A stretch of DNA of 64,000 nt from Clostridiales bacterium (GTDB lineage Bacteria > Bacillota > Clostridia > Christensenellales > Aristaeellaceae), in NCBI GenBank assembly GCA_015056325.1, contig SVGL01000009.1, positions 54,618 to 118,617 on the forward strand. Direction: 5' to 3'. This document shows positions 16,182 to 23,630 of this stretch, one piece after another. How positions within the stretch are numbered: the stretch's first letter is position 1; the number at the start of each line of letters is the position of its first letter. The notes under the pieces were generated by a model, which was not told the DNA's origin, did not search any database, and saw only the letters and a program-made list of their open reading frames with translations. Both the position numbers and the translations under genes were made by a program.

Positions 16182-17068
16182 GAATGACTTACGCAACCAA
16201 GCGCAAGCTGCTGGGTTTCACATTCCTGATCCCCTTCCTGCTTGGTTTCTTCATGTTCTTTGCCAAGCCCCTGGTGGAAACCTTTAAATACTCCTTCAAC
16301 ACCATCACCCTGGATGAAGTGGGCACCATGGTCTTCACCCCCAACGGCATCCAGAACTACATCGATTTGTTCACCAAGGAAGTCTCCACCACCAACACGC
16401 AGATCCTCCGCGTCCTGCTTGATGAGAACACCAACATGCTCATCAACGTGCCGCTGATCACGCTGCTCTCCCTGTTCCTGGCGCTGCTGGCCAACCGTCA
16501 GTTCAAGGGCCGTGCCATCGTGCGTATGATCTTCTTCCTGCCCATCATCTTGGGCCTGGAGGTCGTCACCGACATGATGACCATCACCACCGGTTCCGAA
16601 ACCATCGCCACCGGCGGCCTCTTTGCCGAGAGCTTTGTGGCCCGCATGCTGGTGCGCTATACCTCCATCCCCATGATCTACCTCACCCCCATCATCGACT
16701 TTGTGGAGAACATTTTCTCCGTCATCTCCCGCTCCGGCGTGCAGACCCTGGTGTTCCTGGCGGCGCTGCAGTCCATCAGCCCCAGCATGTACGAGGTGGC
16801 CAAGATCGAAGGCGCTACCGGCTACGAGACCTTCTGGAAGGTCACCATCCCCTCGATCCTGCACATCGTGGTGTTCGTGGTCATCTACACCATTGTGGAC
16901 GTGTTCCTGACCAGCCAGGTCGCTCAGGAGGTCTACTCCTTCGGCTTCGAGCAGGCCAACAAGATCGGCATCGGCTCGGCGCTCTCCGTGGTGTATATCT
17001 TTAACGTTCTGCTGGTGCTGGGCATCGTGCTGCTGTTCACAAGAAAGGTGGTGTCCAACAATGGCTGA
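16178..17068 (+). CDS. Sugar ABC transporter permease (MalF/UgpA type), second pair
   Basis: A 296-aa membrane protein starting with GTG at 16178, which overlaps the stop of the DUF5696-like gene (GTGA); AAGGAGG lies 8 bases upstream. Six membrane segments are predicted, the first around residues 11-30. The EAA loop is EVAKIEGATGYETFWKVTIP. It differs from the first permease pair, so the operon encodes two heterodimeric channels or two related transporters. It overlaps the next gene by 8 bp. Confidence 0.92.
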   Translation: MRMTYATKRKLLGFTFLIPFLLGFFMFFAKPLVETFKYSFNTITLDEVGTMVFTPNGIQNYIDLFTKEVSTTNTQILRVLLDENTNMLINVPLITLLSLFLALLANRQFKGRAIVRMIFFLPIILGLEVVTDMMTITTGSETIATGGLFAESFVARMLVRYTSIPMIYLTPIIDFVENIFSVISRSGVQTLVFLAALQSISPSMYEVAKIEGATGYETFWKVTIPSILHIVVFVVIYTIVDVFLTSQVAQEVYSFGFEQANKIGIGSALSVVYIFNVLLVLGIVLLFTRKVVSNNG

Positions 17069-18170
17069 TAAGGAGCTCTTCATCCCTACCCGTACCACCG
17101 TTGCGACGCCCCCTCCGCCCGGCAAGAAGAAGAAGCCCAAGCTCTCCGCTGACCAGAACATCTACCTGGCCAAGAAGCAGGTTTCGAACTTCTCCTTCAA
17201 CATCATCAGCCTGATCCTGATCCTGGGTCTGTGCTTCGTCATCCTCTACCCCTTCATTGAGCTGGTCCCCACCGTGCTCTCCGCCCTGGAGGACCTGGGC
17301 AACCCCAATGTCATCTGGATCCCTGAAGAGTGGTCCACCCTGTCCTTCACCGCTGCTGCCCGCATCTCCATGCCTGAGGGCATCATGACGATGGCCAAGT
17401 CCATCGGCTTCGCCCTGGTTCTGATGGTCATCCAGGTGTTCGTGTCTGCAATGACCGGCTACACCATGGCCCGCGTGAAGTACAAGTGGCTCTCCCCGGT
17501 AATGTTCGTGCTGGTCGTCCTGGTGTTCCTGACGCCCCGTCAGTCCCTGCTGATGTCACAGTACATCTACTTCTCCAACTTCGACGGCCTGGGCCTGGTG
17601 CCCCTGCTGCAGAAGATCTTCCCCAACGCCGCCTGGCTGCAGCACCCCGTTGCAGGCAAGGAGGGCGTGATCATGCTCATCAACCAGCCTGCCTCCCTGT
17701 ACATGATGGCAGCCCTGGGCAATGGTGTGAACCAGAGCCTGATGATCCTGATCTTCTCCCAGTTCTTCAAGAACATCCCCAAGGAGCTGGAGGAGGCCGC
17801 CCTGATCGACGGCTGCGGCTTCTACAAGACCTACTTCAAGATCATGGTGCCCAACGCCATTCCGGCGGTGGTCATCGTGGCAATTCTGGCCTTCGTGTGG
17901 AACTACGGTGACACCTACTACACCCGGTACTTCGATCCGGAAGGCGCGCATATGGCTTCCGAGCTGGCTACGACCTTCATCGACGCCAACAAGCAGACCC
18001 TGCTGGATCGCGTCCGTGCCTGGTACGGCGTGCCCATCACCACCGACATGACCTTCGACGCCCTGAAGCAGGCCGGCATCCTGATCTTCCTGGTGCCCCT
18101 GGTGGTTCTCTACCTCTTCGCTCAGCGCTGGCTGGTCGAAAACCTGGAGAACTCGGGTCTTGTGGGCTGA
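17061..18170 (+). CDS. Sugar ABC transporter permease (MalG/UgpE type), second pair
   Basis: A 369-aa permease, longer than usual for the family. The cytoplasmic N-terminus is extended and rich in Pro/Lys (TPPPPGKKKKPKLSAD). Membrane segments follow, with the EAA loop EEAALIDGCGFYKTYFKIMV. An extra stretch near residues 185-225 between membrane segments contains IFPNAAWLQHPVAGKEG. Its start lies inside the end of the previous permease gene, so the two are translated together. It is the last transport gene before a terminator at 18231-18268. Confidence 0.9.
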   Translation: MADKELFIPTRTTVATPPPPGKKKKPKLSADQNIYLAKKQVSNFSFNIISLILILGLCFVILYPFIELVPTVLSALEDLGNPNVIWIPEEWSTLSFTAAARISMPEGIMTMAKSIGFALVLMVIQVFVSAMTGYTMARVKYKWLSPVMFVLVVLVFLTPRQSLLMSQYIYFSNFDGLGLVPLLQKIFPNAAWLQHPVAGKEGVIMLINQPASLYMMAALGNGVNQSLMILIFSQFFKNIPKELEEAALIDGCGFYKTYFKIMVPNAIPAVVIVAILAFVWNYGDTYYTRYFDPEGAHMASELATTFIDANKQTLLDRVRAWYGVPITTDMTFDALKQAGILIFLVPLVVLYLFAQRWLVENLENSGLVG

Positions 18171-18230
18171 TGACTGCCTGCACCCGAACCCCGTAGGGGC
18201 GAGCATTGCTCACCCGTCCCCCACAACTTC

Positions 18231-18268
18231 GCCGGGCACATGGCTACTCCGCCGGTGCCCGGCTTTTT
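18231..18268 (+). terminator. Intrinsic terminator between permease and GH30 gene
   Basis: GCCGGGCAC (18231-18239) pairs perfectly with GTGCCCGGC (18255-18263), followed by TTTTT. It ends just 2 bases before the AAGGAGG of the GH30 gene and I see no promoter between them, so it may set the ratio of GH30 to transporter expression. Confidence 0.8.
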
Positions 18269-18286
18269 CAAAGGAGGTTTCTCCTC

Positions 18287-19720
18287 ATGATCCGCCTGAT
18301 TTCCCTGCTGATGGCACTGCTGCTCGTCCTGCCCGTCTCCGCCTTCGCCGCGGAAACCCTCACCATCGACGAGAGCGTCACCCATCAGACCATTGATTCC
18401 TTCGGAACCAGCGGCGCCTGGTGGAGCCAGTACGTCGGCCTGTGGGACGACAAGTACCAGAACACCCAGGTCACCAACCGCAGCCGCATCGCCACGCTCC
18501 TGTACCACCCCACCTACGGCATCGGCCTGACCAACTACCGCTACAACCTGGGCGCCGGCTCCGCCGACAGCGGCCTGGGCAACTACTGGGACCCCAACCG
18601 CCGCGCCCAGTCGTTCGAAACTGCCCCCGGCGTGTACGACTTCTCCAAGGACGAAGGCGCCCAGTGGTTCCTCCAGGAGGTCACCCGACTGGGCTGTGAG
18701 GAGGTCGTCCTTTTCTTCAACAGCCCCCTCGAGCGCCTGACCATTTCTGGCACCGCTCAGGTCACCCCGGGCGCCAAGAAGAACATCGAGCCGGAAAACT
18801 ACGCCGAATGGGCCAAGTACGCCTGCGATGTGACGGAATACTTCCTCTCCCAGGGCGTGCCGGTCAAGTTCATCTCCCCCATCAACGAGCCCCAGTGGGA
18901 CTGGACCGACGGCCAGGAGGGCTGCCACTACGAGCCCCGCCAGATCGCCGGCGTGTACCTGGCCTTCCTGGAGGAGATGGAGAAACGCCCGGCCCTGGCT
19001 CATGTGGAGCTCTCCGGTCCTGAGAGCGGCGAATGGGGCGGTCAGACCCCCGAGTACGTCTCCGCCCTGCTGAGCGAGAAGAAGCTGCGCGACCACTTCA
19101 CCGCCGTGGACTGCCACTCCTACTGGTCCAACACCCAGTCCAAGGTGAGCTTCAAGAACTTCATGGACGTCCTCTACCCGGAGAAGAAGATCCGCATGAG
19201 CGAGTGGTGCGAAATGGTCAACGGCACCGATTTGACCATGGACAGCGCCATCCACCTGGCCCAGTGCGTGCAGGAGGATCTGACCGTGCTGGACGCGGTC
19301 TCCTGGTGCACCTGGGTGGGCGTTTCCCCCGGCGGCTACCGTGACGGCCTGATCCACGCCACCGAGAACGGCACGGGCGAAAAGTCCATCGTGCCGCTGA
19401 AGCGCCTGTGGGCCTACGGCAACTACACCCGCTACATCCGTCCGGGCTTTGTCCGCGTGGACGCCAATGGTGCTAAATCCCTGGACCCCGTGGCCTTCAA
19501 GGGCGAGCGCGACGGCAAGCAGCAGCTGGTCATCGTGCTGATCAACGAGGCGTACGCCACGCAGAAGGTCAATCTCGCCGGCGATTTCTCCGCCTACGCT
19601 ACCATGCAGGTGCACGAGACCTCCACCAACCGCGACCTGGCCCGCACCTACAATGGCGCGGTGAAAACCGAGGTCAGCCTGCCCATGCAGAGCGTTATTA
19701 CCATCGTGCTCTCCGAATAA
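18287..19720 (+). CDS. Secreted GH30-family glycosidase (endo-beta-1,6-galactanase-like)
   Basis: A 477-aa exported enzyme; start ATG 18287 follows AAGGAGG (18271-18277). Signal peptide MIRLISLLMALLLVLPVSAFA-A. The mature N-terminus has the GH30 hallmark HQTIDSFGTSGAWWS. Acid/base motif FISPINEPQWDW (E201) and nucleophile motif MSEWCEM (E306) are intact. A beta-rich C-terminal domain follows (about 390-477). The NEPQWDW form resembles subfamily 5, known for beta-1,6-galactan cleavage, but this is a motif-level guess. As the last gene of the uptake operon it probably generates the oligosaccharides that the two SBPs bind. Confidence 0.85.
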   Translation: MIRLISLLMALLLVLPVSAFAAETLTIDESVTHQTIDSFGTSGAWWSQYVGLWDDKYQNTQVTNRSRIATLLYHPTYGIGLTNYRYNLGAGSADSGLGNYWDPNRRAQSFETAPGVYDFSKDEGAQWFLQEVTRLGCEEVVLFFNSPLERLTISGTAQVTPGAKKNIEPENYAEWAKYACDVTEYFLSQGVPVKFISPINEPQWDWTDGQEGCHYEPRQIAGVYLAFLEEMEKRPALAHVELSGPESGEWGGQTPEYVSALLSEKKLRDHFTAVDCHSYWSNTQSKVSFKNFMDVLYPEKKIRMSEWCEMVNGTDLTMDSAIHLAQCVQEDLTVLDAVSWCTWVGVSPGGYRDGLIHATENGTGEKSIVPLKRLWAYGNYTRYIRPGFVRVDANGAKSLDPVAFKGERDGKQQLVIVLINEAYATQKVNLAGDFSAYATMQVHETSTNRDLARTYNGAVKTEVSLPMQSVITIVLSE

Positions 19721-19732
19721 GACATCGCAAAT

Positions 19733-19757
19733 CCGGCAGACAACTGCCGGGTTTTTC
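19733..19757 (+). terminator. Terminator of the uptake operon
   Basis: CCGGCAG (19733-19739), loop ACAA, CTGCCGG (19744-19750), then GTTTTTC. Confidence 0.85.
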
Positions 19758-19786
19758 TTGTGTTTGCAGCACCGATGTGTTAAAAT
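19758..19786 (+). promoter_or_regulatory. Promoter of cyclase-like gene
   Basis: TTGTGT (19758-19763), 17-bp spacer, TAAAAT (19781-19786), immediately after the preceding terminator. Confidence 0.5.
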
Positions 19787-19831
19787 GAAAACAACAGGAC
19801 AGATGCTTGAATTTGAACAGGAGAACACGCC

Positions 19832-20431
19832 ATGAAAATCTACGATATTTCCCAGGAAGTTTTCAGCTGCAAGGTTTTTCCCGGCGACCCCTCACCGGAA
19901 AGAAAGGTGCTCTCGTCCATGGAAACAGGCGCTTTGTATAATCTGACGGCGATCGGCATGTGCGCTCACAACGGCACGCATGTCGATGCACCCGTTCATT
20001 TCATCAAAGACGGCAAAGCGGTGGATTCCATATGCCTGGAGGCGGTTGTAGGCATGGCCTACGTGACGCAGCATCACGGGATTGTCTCCGGCGATGACGC
20101 CGCAAAAATGATCGAAAAAGCGAAAGCATTGAACCCGGAATCTGCCAGGAGAATTCTGATCAAGGGCGCCGCCGTCGTTTCTTCGGAGGCCGCTATGGTC
20201 TTTGCAGCCTCCGACATCCTGCTGCTGGGCAATGAGTCCCAGACGGTCGGGCCGGAAGATGCGCCAATGGCCGTGCATCTCATCCTTCTGAGCGCGAATG
20301 TTATCCTGCTTGAAGGCATCCGTTTGGCAGCGGTTTCAGAAGGGGTTTATTTTTTGAATGCTGCGCCGCTGAATCTGGCCGGTGCGGATGGTTCCCCCTG
20401 CAGAGCTGTATTGATCGCCGATGAAAGATGA
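19832..20431 (+). CDS. Cyclase-family metal-dependent hydrolase (kynurenine-formamidase fold)
   Basis: A 199-aa cytoplasmic protein. The metal-binding signature HNGTHVDAPVHF (H-x-G-T-H-x-D-x-P-x-H) is that of the cyclase/arylformamidase family, which hydrolyses amides or lactone-like bonds using a divalent metal. Start ATG 19832 has an AGGAG SD. Codon use is visibly less GC-biased than in neighbouring genes (many AAA, GAA, TTT, ATC/ATT mixes), which hints at a different history. Its substrate is unknown; kynurenine breakdown is not indicated by any neighbour. Confidence 0.75.
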   Translation: MKIYDISQEVFSCKVFPGDPSPERKVLSSMETGALYNLTAIGMCAHNGTHVDAPVHFIKDGKAVDSICLEAVVGMAYVTQHHGIVSGDDAAKMIEKAKALNPESARRILIKGAAVVSSEAAMVFAASDILLLGNESQTVGPEDAPMAVHLILLSANVILLEGIRLAAVSEGVYFLNAAPLNLAGADGSPCRAVLIADER

Positions 20432-20506
20432 AACCCCTTTGCCGTCAGCCAACCCGCTGTTCCTCTCCCCTGAGACATCCATTCAACACAACAAGGAGGT
20501 ATCCCC

Positions 20507-21361
20507 ATGAGTGACATTCTCTTCCCGCGCACGGAGGTTGCCGGCGTGTCCCTGTCCCGCATGATCATCGGCACCAACTGGGTGCTGGGCTGGAGCCATC
20601 GCACCCCCGCCCATGACCATCAGATCAAGCGCAAGTTCTCCGACGGGGAGAAGGCATTCCCCCTGTTCAAGACCTTCCTGGATCACGGCGTGGATACCGT
20701 CATGGGCCCGTTGCAGCAGGAGAAGGTGCTGCAGGACGCCGTACGTATCGCCCAGGAGAGGACCGGCAAGCAGCTCATCCTCATTGACACGCCCGTCATC
20801 AACGTGGAGGACTCCGCCGAGGGCCGCCGTCAGGCCCGGGAGACCATCCGCCGCAGCAAGGAATTCGGCGCCACCTTCTGCCTGGTGCACCACTCCAGCG
20901 CTGAGAAGCTGGTCAGCAAGCTCCACCGCACCATTGACCGCCTGCCGGACTATCTGGACATGATCCGCCAGGAGGGCATGATCCCCGGCCTGTCCGCCCA
21001 TATGCCGGAGCTGGTGCTCTACTCCGACGAGAACGAATATGACGTGCAGACCTACATCCAGATCTACAACTGCATGGGCTTCCTGATGCAGGTAGAGGTG
21101 GAGGGCGTGCACCGCATCATCCACGAGGCCAAGAAGCCGGTGATGACCATCAAATCCATGGCGGCGGGCCGGGTGTCGCCCTTCGTGGGCCTGAATTTCT
21201 CCTGGAACACCATCCGCCCCTGCGACATGGTGACCGTGGGCTGCTTCGACCCGGAGGAGGCCGAGGAGGATATCGAGATCTCCCTGGCCGCCATCGAGCG
21301 CCGCCGCCCCAACCTGGAGCGCCGCGCCAGCCTGAACATCAATCAGGACGTATTGAAGTGA
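20507..21361 (+). CDS. Conserved hypothetical, TIM-barrel/aldo-keto-reductase-like
   Basis: A 284-aa cytoplasmic protein preceded by AAGGAGG. The N-terminus SLSRMIIGTNWVLGWSH recalls the first strand of aldo/keto reductases (LGLGT), and alternating hydrophobic strands and helices (QLILIDTPVINVED, GATFCLVHHSS, KKPVMTIKSMAAGRVSP) suggest a TIM barrel. The classical AKR catalytic Tyr/Lys pair is not evident. I do not recognise a precise family. It lies alone between the cyclase-like gene and a strong terminator, beside sugar-utilisation genes, so a role in sugar metabolism is possible but unproven. Confidence 0.5.
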   Translation: MSDILFPRTEVAGVSLSRMIIGTNWVLGWSHRTPAHDHQIKRKFSDGEKAFPLFKTFLDHGVDTVMGPLQQEKVLQDAVRIAQERTGKQLILIDTPVINVEDSAEGRRQARETIRRSKEFGATFCLVHHSSAEKLVSKLHRTIDRLPDYLDMIRQEGMIPGLSAHMPELVLYSDENEYDVQTYIQIYNCMGFLMQVEVEGVHRIIHEAKKPVMTIKSMAAGRVSPFVGLNFSWNTIRPCDMVTVGCFDPEEAEEDIEISLAAIERRRPNLERRASLNINQDVLK

Positions 21362-21369
21362 GCCATTTC

Positions 21370-21392
21370 GCCCCTCTCAGGAGGGGCTTTTT
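21370..21392 (+). terminator. Intrinsic terminator
   Basis: GCCCCTC, loop TCAG, GAGGGGC, then TTTTT. Confidence 0.85.
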
Positions 21393-21417
21393 CTTCGCAA
21401 ATAACCCCCGTTTTTGG

Positions 21418-21446
21418 TTGACTGCGCAACCATTTTCGTGTATCAT
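21418..21446 (+). promoter_or_regulatory. Promoter of GH43-CapA-GH2 operon
   Basis: TTGACT (21418-21423), 17-bp spacer, TATCAT (21441-21446), 38 bp before the GH43 start. Confidence 0.75.
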
Positions 21447-21483
21447 GAACATACAGAAATACGATAGAACGGAGGCCTTGCAC

Positions 21484-22494
21484 ATGGAGTATCCCTTCCA
21501 CGTACACGACGTCCACATCAGCGATCCCTACATTCTTGCCGACCCCGTGAGCGGCAAGTACTACCTCTACGCGGCCTTTTTCAACCCCGACCGCTTCCCC
21601 AACCAGAAGCGCCGCGGCGTTTTCCATGCTCTGGTGTCGGAGGATCTGGTGAACTGGTCCGAGCCCATCCAGGTCTTTGACGCCGAAGAAACCGGCTTCT
21701 GGGCCAACCTGGACTACTGGGCCCCGGAATGCCACATCTGGCAGGGCAAGTACTACATCATCTCCTCCTTCCGGGCAGAGGGCAGCTTCCGGCGCTGTCA
21801 GTGCCTGGTGGCGGACAGCCCCTTAGGCCCCTTCAAGCCCGTGCAGCAGGAAGCCGTCACCCCCAAGGGCTGGCAGTGCCTGGACGGTACTCTCTATGTG
21901 GACAAGAAGGGCAAGCCCTGGATGGTCTTCTGCCATGAGTGGCTGCAGGTGTACGACGGGCAGATCTGCGCCATCCCCATGAGCGATGATCTGGGCAGCG
22001 CCATCGGCGAGCCCATCGTGCTCTTCCGCGCGTCGGACGCCCCCTGGGGCGCCCGCCTGGCCGGGCAGGACGCCCACAACGGCTTCGTCACCGACGGCCC
22101 CTTCCTCCACCGCATGCCCGACGGCAAGCTCATCATGCTCTGGTCCAACTTCTGCAAGGAGGGCTATGCAACAGGCTATGCCGTGAGCCGCTCGGGCGAG
22201 ATCTTCGGCCCCTGGGTGCAGCAGGAGGATCCCCTCTATGCGCTGGACGGCGCCCACTCGATGCTCTTCCGCACCTTCTCTGGGCAGCTGATGATGTCGC
22301 TCCACTGCCCCAATATCCACCCAAAGAAGCGCATGCTGCTCTTTGAAATGGACGAAAGCCGCGGCAAGCTGAGCATCATCAACGAATGCACCGGCAACTG
22401 GTTCAATGGCATCGGCGGAAACACCAACTTCCGCGGCTACCGCGAAACGCTGAAGGAGGAGCCGGTCTTCACCAAATCTCCCCTCAAGGAATGA
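21484..22494 (+). CDS. GH43-family glycosidase, paralogue of the 881 gene
   Basis: A 336-aa cytoplasmic protein; start ATG 21484 after CGGAGG. It matches the enzyme at 881 blade by blade: HISDPYILADPVSGKYYLY (base D), DYWAPECHIWQGKYYII, CLDGTLYVDKKGKPWMVF and VTDGPFLHRMPDGKLIMLW. It likewise has DGP where most GH43 enzymes have EGP. The C-terminus extends about 50 residues beyond the paralogue. It is the first gene of an operon with a CapA-like protein and a GH2 enzyme, suggesting joint breakdown of a branched arabinose- or xylose-containing galactoside. Substrate is inferred only. Confidence 0.82.
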   Translation: MEYPFHVHDVHISDPYILADPVSGKYYLYAAFFNPDRFPNQKRRGVFHALVSEDLVNWSEPIQVFDAEETGFWANLDYWAPECHIWQGKYYIISSFRAEGSFRRCQCLVADSPLGPFKPVQQEAVTPKGWQCLDGTLYVDKKGKPWMVFCHEWLQVYDGQICAIPMSDDLGSAIGEPIVLFRASDAPWGARLAGQDAHNGFVTDGPFLHRMPDGKLIMLWSNFCKEGYATGYAVSRSGEIFGPWVQQEDPLYALDGAHSMLFRTFSGQLMMSLHCPNIHPKKRMLLFEMDESRGKLSIINECTGNWFNGIGGNTNFRGYRETLKEEPVFTKSPLKE

Positions 22495-22508
22495 AAGGAC
22501 GCATCACC

Positions 22509-23615
22509 ATGAAACGCATTTTTGCCCTCCTCCTGTGCCTGATGCTGCTGCCCATCGCAGCCCTGGCAGAGGAGGCGGAATCCGACATCCAGGTCATCAC
22601 CATCACCTGTACCGGCGATACCACCCTGGGCAGCAGCAAGCGCGTGCAGACCAAGTTTGCCGAGCACTCCTACCAGGCCTATATCGAAAAGTACGGCTAC
22701 GAATACCCCTTTGACGGCATCCGCCACCTGACCGAGAACGATGATATCACCCTGGTCAACCTGGAGGGCGTGCTGTATGAACCCAAGGAGCTCGCTACCA
22801 GTCACCTGGTGTTCAACGGCCCCCAGGACTATGCCAAGATCCTCTCCGCCGCCAGCGTGGAGATCGTCAACCTGGCCAACAACCACACCGACGACTACGG
22901 CAAGCCCGGCTATCAGTCCACCGTGGAAGCGCTGCAGGCCGAGGGCATCGCCTACTCCGGCGATACCGACTTCGGTCGTGATCTGTACTGGTTCGACTTC
23001 GAGAACGACGTGCGCATCGGCTTCATCGGTCTGCTGCCCAGCTACCGCGGCAAAAATCCCACCAAGGTGGAACAGGACTTCCAGAAGCTCAAGGATGCCG
23101 GCTGCGATGTGATTGTCGCCTCCATCCACTGCGGCGTGGAGGGCCAGGCCACCCACTCCCAGATGACCGACACCTACCGCAAGCTGGCCATGTCCCTGGG
23201 CGCACACATCGTGGTGGGCACCCATCCCCATGTTCCTCAGGGCCTGTGGGTGGAAAAAGGCGTGACCACGCTGCACTCCCTGGGCAACTTCTCCTTCGGC
23301 GGCAACACCGGCGTGAATGAGGCTCTCTACTCCCCCGAGAGCATCATCGCCCAGATCGACCTGCACTTCAAGGACGGTGTGTACATCGGCCATCAGGTGA
23401 CCATCTGGCCGATCATGACCACCGGCGCGGCGGACGGCACCGGCATGGACGGCAAGGGCTACGCCAACGACTACCGGCCCATCCTGGTGGAGGGCGAAGC
23501 CGCCCAGGCCATCATGAAGAAGGTGCAGAAGGATACCACCTTTACCCTCAATCCCTACGTGGACGGCCAGGGCGCGGTGCAGGAATTCGTACCGTGGCCC
23601 GGCAGCAAGAAATAA
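22509..23615 (+). CDS. Secreted CapA-family (metallophosphatase-like) protein
   Basis: A 368-aa protein with signal peptide MKRIFALLLCLMLLPIAALA; ATG 22509 is preferred over longer frames because it restores the signal sequence. Motifs of the CapA/PgsA family are in order: ITCTGDTTLG, LVNLEGVL, VNLANNHTDDYG, VASIHCGVE, VVGTHPHVPQG and HSLGNFSFGG. They correspond to the metal-binding Asp, Asn and His residues of calcineurin-like phosphoesterases. CapA members take part in poly-gamma-glutamate or wall-polymer work, but many stand alone as here. It lies 14 bp behind GH43 and 15 bp before GH2. Its link to glycan breakdown is contextual. Confidence 0.82.
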   Translation: MKRIFALLLCLMLLPIAALAEEAESDIQVITITCTGDTTLGSSKRVQTKFAEHSYQAYIEKYGYEYPFDGIRHLTENDDITLVNLEGVLYEPKELATSHLVFNGPQDYAKILSAASVEIVNLANNHTDDYGKPGYQSTVEALQAEGIAYSGDTDFGRDLYWFDFENDVRIGFIGLLPSYRGKNPTKVEQDFQKLKDAGCDVIVASIHCGVEGQATHSQMTDTYRKLAMSLGAHIVVGTHPHVPQGLWVEKGVTTLHSLGNFSFGGNTGVNEALYSPESIIAQIDLHFKDGVYIGHQVTIWPIMTTGAADGTGMDGKGYANDYRPILVEGEAAQAIMKKVQKDTTFTLNPYVDGQGAVQEFVPWPGSKK

Positions 23616-23630
23616 GCGAGGTGCATTATT

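Noticed and set aside
18190..18225. GTAGGGGCGAGCATTGCTCACC-type motif (only part listed) as a dispersed repeat
   Set aside because: It resembles a repeat I recall from other gut Bacillota, but only one truncated copy is here, so it is not supported as a feature.
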